Source of the DNA: Acinetobacter sp.
Lineage (GTDB): Bacteria; Pseudomonadota; Gammaproteobacteria; Pseudomonadales; Moraxellaceae
Assembly (NCBI GenBank): GCA_030152605.1
Contig: JASLJB010000057.1
Span: 1-11,722, forward strand
Reading direction: 5' to 3'
Length of the DNA stretch: 11,722 nucleotides
Positions 1 to 6,470 of this stretch are shown piece by piece. The translations under genes and the position numbers were made by a program. The notes beneath the pieces were generated by a model. It did no database searches and was not told the origin of the DNA. It saw only the letters and a list, made by a program, of their open reading frames with translations. How positions within the stretch are numbered: the stretch's first letter is position 1; the number at the start of each line of letters is the position of its first letter.

Positions 1-278
1 ATAGGATGCATAGGGTCTATATAAAGATTAAAATGAACTTCAGTATCTACTTAAGGCAGCAGTAAAAGGCTTTAATTTTAAGTCTGAGTCACAGGATAGA
101 TGCAAGACTTTTGTGTAGTTATCAGAGAGAGTCACAAAAAAAATTAATATATGCTTAAATAAAATACAACTTTGTTTCATTTTCTAGGAACAGCACAATA
201 ATACGATTTAGCCTTTAAGCTTAATCCTTTGCACTCATTCACCCTAGTCTGATCATTACAATAGGGAGTAAATTTTAG
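1..278. other. Non-coding leader upstream of mtlD
   Basis: This AT-rich stretch has no open frame I can defend. The longest reading frame entering from the left edge closes at about position 65 and does not resemble a known C-terminus. The region must hold the mtlD promoter, but I found no well-spaced -35/-10 pair. The best weak candidates are TTGTTT at 172-177 with an A/T-rich block around 195-204. A palindromic TTAAGCTTAA lies at 215-224. In A. baylyi mtlD is known to be induced by salt, so an osmotic control site is expected here but cannot be read from sequence alone. Confidence 0.4.
263..268 (+). promoter_or_regulatory. Ribosome binding site of mtlD
   Basis: AGGGAG lies 10 nt before the ATG at 279 and supports that start. 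No other in-frame ATG nearby has a comparable Shine-Dalgarno sequence. Confidence 0.65.
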
Positions 279-2375
279 ATGTTAACTTTCGAAAAATATA
301 ATATTCATGGTGCCATTTTTGATATGGATGGAACAATGTTTGATACTGAGCGATTACGGTTTCAAACCTTAAAACAAGCTTCTCAAGCCATGATTGGAGA
401 GGCATTTTCTGAGCAATATTTATTACAATGTTTAGGGTTGAGTGTACAGTCGGCACATCAACTGGCACAACAACAATATGGGGAAGATCTGCCTTATTTA
501 GAAATTAGAACACATGCTGATGAGTTGGAGCGTGAATATATTCGTCTATCTGGTGTACCGATCAAAAAAGGCTTGATTCAAGTTCTTGAACGTTTGAGAA
601 AGTCAGGATTAAGAATGGCAGTCGCGACATCAAGCCGTCGAGAAATAGCAGAAGAATATTTAATTAATGCGAATGTCTATAAATTCTTTGATGTTTTAGT
701 TTGTGGTGATGAAGTGAATAACGGCAAACCACATCCGGAAATATTTTTAAAAGCGGTCGAGCAACTTAATTTAGAAGCTCATCAATGTTTAATGTTTGAA
801 GACTCTGAAAACGGAATTTATTCTGCAAGTGATGCAGGTGGAATTACTATATTACTTAAAGACATTAAAACGCCGAATTCGGTCATGTTAGCGAAGGCTG
901 ATTTTTATTATGAAAATATGTATGCCTGTTTGACTGATCTGGATCAATATCTCGATCTCATGTCGATGCCTAAATTAGAAGAAGCTTTTCCTCAGAGCTT
1001 AAATCAATTGACCGTAGGAATACATGGTTTTGGTGCCATCGGTGGTGGATATTTAGCGCAGATTTTATCTTATTGGGATGGTTATACACGGCCGCAGCAG
1101 ATTTTAGCATCCACGCGGAATAGTTTATATCGAAATGCAGTCAATGCATTTGGGACCTATAGTATACGTTATGGTCAAAACTCCTATGACGAACGCATAG
1201 AGAATATGAGCATCATCGATGCAGATCAGGCTGATCAAATGCGTGATATGTATATGCAGTCGAGTTTAATTGCACTGTGTTTACCCGAACAGGCATTAGC
1301 TAAAGAAGCTCAGGTCATTGCTGATGGATTATTGGCTCGATATTCTGCTTATACACAGCTAGAGTATGAGCCATTAACCGTACTGATTATTTTAAATAAA
1401 GTCGGTGCAAAAAAAATGGTAATACAGCATATTCAGCAAGCCTTATTGCAAATAACCGATCTTGAAACGACTCAAAATATTCTCGATCAAAATTATTTTT
1501 GTGATACGGTCGTTAATCGCATGGTCACAAAACTTTCTGATCGTGCTTTATTTAGACAACTTAAAATTAAATATAATTTGGTTCAGCAGCAGCAACTTGA
1601 ATTTGAGGACGAACAGCCGCATGAGTTGTTGGAATTTGAGCAGGGGATTAAGCTCAGTCACACACAGCAGCATTTGGCTGCAAATTATATTGAAGATCTG
1701 CGACGTGATTTTCAAGCCAGTCATATTCTGCAAAATTTGGATTTAATTTTATTTCATAGTGAAGCCGAGATGCCAATTTATGTAGAAAATCTCAGCCCAT
1801 TATTAAATAAACTGCGCCAAGTGATATTGGTGGATGATATTTCAAGCATTCAATTAATTAAAAATCGCTTGTGGAATGGTGTTCATGCGATGTTGGCTTG
1901 GTATGCAAGTTTACTTGGCCATGAAACGATCGGAGTCGCCATGGCAGACCAGCGTATAAATGATTTTGTTGCTGATTTAATGACTGAAGTCAAACAAGCA
2001 TTGGCATATGCATTGCCGGATCGAGCGCAGGACTTAGATCGTATGGCAGAAAGCTTTTTATCCTCCTGCGCATTTGCATATAAAGATCCATGCGCGCGCG
2101 TGGCACGCGATCCACTGCGAAAACTCGGGCATAATGAACGTGTTTTGGGTTCGATTGAGATGAATCTAAAGCAGCAGTCGCGTTATGATGCGCTGATTAC
2201 TGGAGTTGTATATGGTTATCGCTATGCGCATCAGTCTACAGGGTGTTCACCTACAGAAATTTATCAACATCTGCAGCAGCAAGTGAATAAGATGTGCTTG
2301 GATGATCTACAAAAACAAAGCTTAATCACTGAAATAAAGCAGCACCTTAATCGAGAGCTTTCACCGAGCAACTGA
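279..2375 (+). CDS. mtlD: Bifunctional mannitol-1-phosphate dehydrogenase/phosphatase
   Basis: This protein of 698 aa fuses two enzymes. Residues about 8-228 are a HAD-family phosphatase with the nucleophile motif D15-M-D17-G-T, the S/T motif around T117-S119, the GKP lysine K150 and an acidic E174-D175 motif. From about 244 on it is a mannitol dehydrogenase-type domain. That domain shows a Rossmann motif G250-F-G252-A-I-G255, the polyol dehydrogenase K528-x4-N533-x2-H536 catalytic signature, and an RDPLRKL segment near 610-616 typical of mannitol-1-phosphate dehydrogenases. The established A. baylyi enzyme reduces fructose-6-phosphate to mannitol-1-phosphate with NADPH and then dephosphorylates it, making mannitol as a compatible solute. 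All key residues are present, so it should be active. No mannitol transport genes are adjacent, which fits biosynthesis and not catabolism. The protein is probably cytosolic. Confidence 0.93.
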   Translation: MLTFEKYNIHGAIFDMDGTMFDTERLRFQTLKQASQAMIGEAFSEQYLLQCLGLSVQSAHQLAQQQYGEDLPYLEIRTHADELEREYIRLSGVPIKKGLIQVLERLRKSGLRMAVATSSRREIAEEYLINANVYKFFDVLVCGDEVNNGKPHPEIFLKAVEQLNLEAHQCLMFEDSENGIYSASDAGGITILLKDIKTPNSVMLAKADFYYENMYACLTDLDQYLDLMSMPKLEEAFPQSLNQLTVGIHGFGAIGGGYLAQILSYWDGYTRPQQILASTRNSLYRNAVNAFGTYSIRYGQNSYDERIENMSIIDADQADQMRDMYMQSSLIALCLPEQALAKEAQVIADGLLARYSAYTQLEYEPLTVLIILNKVGAKKMVIQHIQQALLQITDLETTQNILDQNYFCDTVVNRMVTKLSDRALFRQLKIKYNLVQQQQLEFEDEQPHELLEFEQGIKLSHTQQHLAANYIEDLRRDFQASHILQNLDLILFHSEAEMPIYVENLSPLLNKLRQVILVDDISSIQLIKNRLWNGVHAMLAWYASLLGHETIGVAMADQRINDFVADLMTEVKQALAYALPDRAQDLDRMAESFLSSCAFAYKDPCARVARDPLRKLGHNERVLGSIEMNLKQQSRYDALITGVVYGYRYAHQSTGCSPTEIYQHLQQQVNKMCLDDLQKQSLITEIKQHLNRELSPSN

Positions 2376-2400
2376 AATATGTGCTTCGTTTGAGTATAAA
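2372..2400 (+). promoter_or_regulatory. Possible promoter of the DUF2007 gene
   Basis: CTGAAA (2372-2377, matching TTGACA at four positions) and TATAAA (2395-2400) are 17 bp apart and overlap the mtlD stop codon. A start near 2407 would serve the downstream small gene independently of mtlD. AT-rich sequence gives such matches by chance, so this is weak. Confidence 0.3.
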
Positions 2401-2412
2401 TGAGGGTAATGT

Positions 2413-2439
2413 ATGTTTGGTTTAAGAGAAATATTTTAG
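2413..2439 (+). CDS. Possible 8-codon leader mini-ORF
   Basis: ATG at 2413 opens an 8-codon frame (MFGLREIF) ending in TAG at 2437-2439. It has a good Shine-Dalgarno AGGG at 2403-2406, spaced 6 nt. Its stop codon touches the AGAGAGGG ribosome binding site of the next gene, an arrangement that would allow translational coupling. It is in a different frame from that gene, so it is not a missed N-terminus. It may be chance; only the ribosome site and the placement support it. Confidence 0.25.
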   Translation: MFGLREIF

Positions 2440-2452
2440 AGAGGGCATTATT

Positions 2453-2899
2453 TTGTCATTATCAGAAACTCCACAACATGAGATTCATGCTCAACGATGG
2501 GCTGTTGTTGCGACTTATTCATATCCTTATGAAGCTCAAATCGCCAGAGCACGGCTGATTGCAGAAGAGATTCCTGCGCGGATTGAAAATGAACATACCA
2601 TCAATATGTATTGGTTATATTCAAATGCCATGGGTGGAGTACGTTTAATGGTGATTGCTGAATATGCAGCACTTGCTCGAGAAATTATTGCACAGGATTT
2701 CAGCGAAGATGTTGAACAGCAATTCAAGATCAAAGCAGACTGCTGTCCGCAGTGTGGCAGTGATCAGGTTGCAGCATATACCCAAGGCAAAAAGCCAGCC
2801 TTTCTGGTCTTTCTACTACTTGGGTATCCATTATTTTTTTATAAGCATGGTATGCGTTGTGAGCAGTGCCATTACTTTTATACCGGCCAAGCATCATAA
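2453..2899 (+). CDS. DUF2007 domain protein with C-terminal zinc ribbon and one membrane segment
   Basis: The 148-aa product starts with TTG. I chose this start because AGAGAGGG (2438-2445) sits 7 nt upstream and the frame is closed by TAA at 2423-2425 with no ATG in between. Residues about 15-82 resemble the DUF2007 fold, often annotated 'putative signal transducing protein' and of unknown biochemical role (W16-AVVATY, the AQIARARL helix, N51-MYW, GGVRLMV). A second part carries C98-P-Q-C101 and C136-E-Q-C139, a four-cysteine zinc-ribbon pattern, with a hydrophobic segment at about 115-130 between the two knuckles. A zinc knuckle split by a membrane segment suggests a small membrane-anchored protein. 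It lies 77 nt after mtlD and converges with the lipid block. I assign no function. Confidence 0.8.
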   Translation: MSLSETPQHEIHAQRWAVVATYSYPYEAQIARARLIAEEIPARIENEHTINMYWLYSNAMGGVRLMVIAEYAALAREIIAQDFSEDVEQQFKIKADCCPQCGSDQVAAYTQGKKPAFLVFLLLGYPLFFYKHGMRCEQCHYFYTGQAS

Positions 2900-2938
2900 A
2901 TATCTGTGGCAAGTGAATTGGGTGATGGCGGGAGTATA

Positions 2939-3883
2939 TCAACTCCACCAATATCTTAGAATATGGAAAAAGATCGGTGCTGAAAAGCAGATTGAATCAA
3001 TACGATCTAACATACCACCATGTCCATGAATCAGTTGTCCCCAATCTTTAACACCACGATCGCGTTTAATAGCGGACATCACCAATCCACCCAAGAAGCC
3101 AAAGATACACACCACAAAACCAATTAATGTTGCTTGCCAATAATTAAATGGCGTCAGCCAAGACAGTGCGACACCTAAAGCCGTGGCGAGTATGATGCCA
3201 CCAAATAAACCTTCAACGGTTTTGGAAGGTGAAAGTAGCGGTGCGACTTTATGTTTACCAAACAGTTTGCCACAGACATACTGCAAAACATCCGATGCTT
3301 GAACCACCATAATCAGCCATATCGCTAACCAGATTTTCTCACCGTTGAAGCCAGGTAATTTGAGATTCAGTAATGCCGGCACATGGGAAATACAAAATAC
3401 ACTCACCATAAGCCCCCACTGAATTTTGGCACTTCGTTCTAAAAAGTGAGTGGTATCTTCTTGTTTTAAACTGGCAATCGGAATCAGTAAGAACACATAT
3501 AACGGAATAAATATCGAATATAAGCCATACCAATCGGTATAGATTAAATAATATTGATAGGGAATGACAAAATAAAAACCAATTAAAAGTGGGAAATAAT
3601 CGCCGCGACGCGTGGGTAATAGACTAATAAACTCACGTAAAGCAAACAGTGAAATAATCCCAAATAAAATAATAAAGGCCAGATTGCCCAATAAAATCGC
3701 ACTGCCGATTACGATCAGCATGATCCACCATGCATGAATACGTGCATTGAGGTTATCAATCACAGGAGATGGTGTATGTGCCGCGCGTTGTTTTAAAATC
3801 AGCCCCACCGTTGAAGCAAAAACTAAGATCGCAGCAAAAATACCAAACAGTTGATAGGTAAGTTGTAAATTGGCTGAATTCAT
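2939..3883 (-). CDS. CdsA-family phosphatidate cytidylyltransferase (YnbB-like)
   Basis: This is a polytopic membrane protein of 314 aa. CdsA-family enzymes make CDP-diacylglycerol from phosphatidic acid and CTP. The conserved core is clear: S197-D...Y202...G205...G209 leading into SPSKTVEG (218-225), then the family signature from S270 to D296 (S-A-I-K-R, K279-D, H287-G-G, D293-R-I-D). The signature matches except that His286 region reads I-H-G-H where the pattern usually has Pro, Gly or Ser before the glycine. About eight hydrophobic segments are visible. It is the last gene of the - strand block, and its ATG overlaps the stop of the acyltransferase gene (ATGA), implying translational coupling. 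It resembles E. coli YnbB, a CdsA paralogue, and is probably dedicated to this cluster, not the housekeeping enzyme. That last point is inference. Confidence 0.88.
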   Translation of the reverse strand: MNSANLQLTYQLFGIFAAILVFASTVGLILKQRAAHTPSPVIDNLNARIHAWWIMLIVIGSAILLGNLAFIILFGIISLFALREFISLLPTRRGDYFPLLIGFYFVIPYQYYLIYTDWYGLYSIFIPLYVFLLIPIASLKQEDTTHFLERSAKIQWGLMVSVFCISHVPALLNLKLPGFNGEKIWLAIWLIMVVQASDVLQYVCGKLFGKHKVAPLLSPSKTVEGLFGGIILATALGVALSWLTPFNYWQATLIGFVVCIFGFLGGLVMSAIKRDRGVKDWGQLIHGHGGMLDRIDSICFSAPIFFHILRYWWS

Positions 3884-4569
3884 AGATTTTCAACCTGTTT
3901 TAATTTAAGTAATTCTTGATGTGCATAATCTAAAAACGCTGATTTATTCATATCTGGATCAATATTTAATGGCCTACCAAAACACACGGTAGATAGCAGC
4001 GGTAAGGGGATAAATGCACCCTTGGGCATCACCCGTTTGAGATTTGAAATCCAGACCGGCACCACCTCTACCTTGGGAAACTGTTGCTGTAAATGAAACA
4101 GGCCACTTTTAAAGGTGAGTAAATCAATATCGTCATTTAGGTTTCGTGTCCCTTCTGGAAAAAATATAATCGAGTAGCCTTGTTCTAAGACGGCTTTGAT
4201 GGGCTGTAAAGGATCACTTTGATCTTTGCGATCGCGTTGGATGGTCACACCTTTAAAGGTATCTTGAATGAGAAAGCGGCGAAATCCATCCTTCATCCAA
4301 TAGTCAGAGGCAGCAACCGGGCGTGTTTGGCGGCGAATCTCTTTAGGTAGAGAAGACCATAAAAGGATAAAGTCGATATGACTATTATGATTGGCATAAT
4401 AAATACGCTGTTTCATTTCTGGTTGGCAACCGACCCATAAACTGCGTGCACCCGTCAGGAGACGTGCACTACGGCGAGTCAAAAATGCAATAAAACGCGC
4501 GATCTGCTGAGTGAGCCGATTGCTTTTAGGCTCGGATCGATTTGCTTGCGTGGGCAAGTTACTGTTCAT
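3880..4569 (-). CDS. PlsC-type 1-acylglycerol-3-phosphate acyltransferase
   Basis: This 229-aa protein belongs to the lysophospholipid acyltransferase family, which typically makes phosphatidic acid from lysophosphatidic acid at the inner membrane. The catalytic H61-x4-D66 is within NHNSHID, and the glycerophosphate-binding FPEGTR is at 137-142. A third block with VTIQRDR lies near 108-114, and a VPVWISN segment lies near 170-176. The basic N-terminus to about residue 44 has no strong membrane anchor, so peripheral membrane binding is likely. GAGGA just upstream supports the ATG. It is 25 nt after the small membrane protein gene and overlaps the CdsA gene by 4 nt, so its product would be the direct substrate of the next enzyme. 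The acyl donor and exact acceptor cannot be read from the sequence. Confidence 0.88.
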   Translation of the reverse strand: MNSNLPTQANRSEPKSNRLTQQIARFIAFLTRRSARLLTGARSLWVGCQPEMKQRIYYANHNSHIDFILLWSSLPKEIRRQTRPVAASDYWMKDGFRRFLIQDTFKGVTIQRDRKDQSDPLQPIKAVLEQGYSIIFFPEGTRNLNDDIDLLTFKSGLFHLQQQFPKVEVVPVWISNLKRVMPKGAFIPLPLLSTVCFGRPLNIDPDMNKSAFLDYAHQELLKLKQVENL

Positions 4570-4594
4570 TGTTGATCCTCGCGTGACGTTAATA

Positions 4595-5035
4595 CTAAAT
4601 AAGATGTTGTATTAAAAATAAAAATAGAATGTATTGCATGATAAGTAATATGAACTGAAATTTAAACAGCCGTATGCAAGCGTGTTGACGCAGGGCCCAG
4701 TTGCGTCCCATTTTATGTTGTGGAATGAGCCCGAGTTGATGTAAGGCCTGATCCAGCGCTGCGCTAAATTCACTTAGTGTTTGCTGTTGAGGTGTGTGCT
4801 TGAGTGATTCCGCCGCGATTTTAAGCAGATCTGCATCAAATTGGACTCGAACATAAAGATAATGTTGTAGCAGGCAGAGCCCGAAAATACTGAAGAGATA
4901 CAAGCCACTGAGATTTGTGTGCGCTGATGCGAAGATCACGGCAGTCGTTGCCAACCCCAAACACAGATAAGCTGAATAACACAAACTGCGTGTCGCAGAG
5001 AGTAATTTAGATAACAGCTTGAATTGTAGTTGCAT
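4595..5035 (-). CDS. Small membrane protein of unknown function in the lipid cluster
   Basis: I do not recognise this 146-aa protein. It has hydrophobic stretches at about 17-37, 42-60 and 125-146, with a soluble stretch between the second and third (about 64-120) that is rich in Gln, His and Leu. That suggests three membrane segments with one exposed loop. I chose the start at 5035 because an AAGGA lies about 7 nt upstream inside the end of the preceding gene. An in-frame ATG at 5059 would add 8 residues and overlap that gene. Its position between the YnbD-like and PlsC-like genes, with almost no spacing, says it is co-expressed. It could be a scaffold, flippase partner or fold-less accessory subunit, but no catalytic motif is visible. 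Confidence 0.72.
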   Translation of the reverse strand: MQLQFKLLSKLLSATRSLCYSAYLCLGLATTAVIFASAHTNLSGLYLFSIFGLCLLQHYLYVRVQFDADLLKIAAESLKHTPQQQTLSEFSAALDQALHQLGLIPQHKMGRNWALRQHACIRLFKFQFILLIMQYILFLFLIQHLI

Positions 5036-5036
5036 C

Positions 5037-6440
5037 TTATTTTCCTTGATACTGCGCATGGAAATCTTCTAATACGCTCACTTGCTCGGACTTGAGGACA
5101 ATCCATGGTCGAGCATGTTGAATCATCTCAATCGCTTGTTGCACCGTTTTGGCATGTTGATGCGTCAAAAGCCAAGCCGCGAGTATGCTGCTGCTTCGAG
5201 AATAGCCTAAGGCACAGAAGATCAAGATTGTCTTGGTTGAATGGGTTTGTTCAACTTGAATTTTGGCGATTAAAGTATCCAAGGCCTGAACAGCAGCATG
5301 CAGTTGACTGCTTGGAATAGTAATGAGATCCAGTTGATAACACGCCTGATGTGCTTGATGATCTGTGAAGAATGGCAACTCCGCACAGCAATCGAACAGA
5401 CCTGTATAGGTTTGGGCATGTTGCGGATGTGGAAATCGACCCAAATATATTTCGATCTGTGCATGATCCAGCACCAAACAATCTATGGGATGTTGTCGCG
5501 TCCATAGCCGACTATTCAACCATGCAAACAGTAAGTAGGGAGCAAATAACAGCAGTGCAGCAGCACTCATCTTTCCTTGAGGATCTTTTTGGAAAAAATG
5601 TGGGCGAAGCAAGAGATAAGCCAAGGCCACTAGACTTAGACTCACGGCTGGATAAACTAACCATAAAGCCCAAGATTTAAATAGATAGGCGCAGCAAAAC
5701 AGCAGTATAGCCGCAATCGCATAGTAAAATGCCAGTTGCATATGGCGTTTGCTGCGGCGCTGTAATGGAACCTTCGCTTGGGTGTGTTGCTGATCTTGGA
5801 TATTCGATTGGGCGAAATATGGCGCGCGGACCTGTAAGGGAAATAACCATAAACATAATCCACCCACCAATAGTCCGGCTGGAATATCAATAAAATGATG
5901 CTGCCATGTGGTCAATACCGATAGGCCAATTAAAAATGACCAGACATCGACCCCGAACTTCCAATGTCCTTTTACATGCCGGCGGAAAAAATCCCACAAA
6001 ATCACCAGAAGTACGATATGCAAGGAGGGCGCTTGGTTATAGGGCTGGTCAAAACCCATCAGTACATCAAACCAGAGGCCGAAGAAGCCATCCAGTTCAG
6101 GCCGAACAAAGCTAAATTTTAATGGAAAGATTAAAAAGCAGCTCACCGCAATCAGCTGTGCCGATAATAGCCTCAGCACATGTTGCTTGAGTTCAAATTT
6201 ATTCCAACATAACAGCAGGGATAGACCATAAAACAAGTCAATCGACCAATAGGGAACGATCGTCCAAGGCCATAAGGGGATGGCGTGTTCCCAGGCAAAC
6301 ACCATGCTTGGCACATATTCCAGTTCAGCGCTGAAATGATTGGCGAAGCCATAGCTCAGAAAAAATAGCGGCGCCAAGATTGCCAGTGCCGCCAGTCCCC
6401 ATTTCCAAGTTCCTTTTTGCTTATTCGCGATATTGATCAT
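5037..6440 (-). CDS. PAP2-like membrane domain fused to dual-specificity phosphatase (YnbD-like)
   Basis: This 467-aa fusion matches E. coli YnbD in architecture. Residues 1-205 are a multi-pass PAP2-like domain with R113-P, S139-x-H141 and H181-x3-D185, the usual histidine-phosphatase or inositol-phosphotransferase set. Further membrane segments follow at about 236-280 and 291-310. From about 320 to 467 is a cytoplasmic-type cysteine phosphatase whose P-loop C409-ALGYS-R415 fits CX5R. The residue before the cysteine is Phe408 instead of the usual His. The segment aligning with the general-acid loop reads IPSSQ (near 375-379) where dual-specificity phosphatases usually have Asp. PTPMT1-type members of this fold dephosphorylate phosphatidylglycerophosphate, so a lipid phosphate substrate is plausible here. 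The gene starts 30 nt after the YnbC-like gene, with a poorly spaced AGAGA as its only upstream ribosome site. Confidence 0.85.
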   Translation of the reverse strand: MINIANKQKGTWKWGLAALAILAPLFFLSYGFANHFSAELEYVPSMVFAWEHAIPLWPWTIVPYWSIDLFYGLSLLLCWNKFELKQHVLRLLSAQLIAVSCFLIFPLKFSFVRPELDGFFGLWFDVLMGFDQPYNQAPSLHIVLLVILWDFFRRHVKGHWKFGVDVWSFLIGLSVLTTWQHHFIDIPAGLLVGGLCLWLFPLQVRAPYFAQSNIQDQQHTQAKVPLQRRSKRHMQLAFYYAIAAILLFCCAYLFKSWALWLVYPAVSLSLVALAYLLLRPHFFQKDPQGKMSAAALLLFAPYLLFAWLNSRLWTRQHPIDCLVLDHAQIEIYLGRFPHPQHAQTYTGLFDCCAELPFFTDHQAHQACYQLDLITIPSSQLHAAVQALDTLIAKIQVEQTHSTKTILIFCALGYSRSSSILAAWLLTHQHAKTVQQAIEMIQHARPWIVLKSEQVSVLEDFHAQYQGK

Positions 6441-6470
6441 GCTGTTGTACGGATCTCTTGGGATAGGTTT

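Noticed and set aside
1..65. C-terminal end of a gene entering from the left
   Set aside because: The only frame open there is about 20 codons, AT-rich, and resembles nothing known to me.
2931..2946. Hairpin GGAGT/ACTCC as a terminator for the lipid block
   Set aside because: The stem is only 5 bp, has no U-tract and overlaps the CdsA coding end.
2655..3029. 124-codon + strand frame overlapping the DUF2007 and CdsA gene ends
   Set aside because: It overlaps two well-supported genes and shows no recognisable domain.
5372..5680. 102-codon open frame on the + strand inside the YnbD-like gene
   Set aside because: It lies wholly opposite a gene with clear domains and has no ribosome site or family resemblance.
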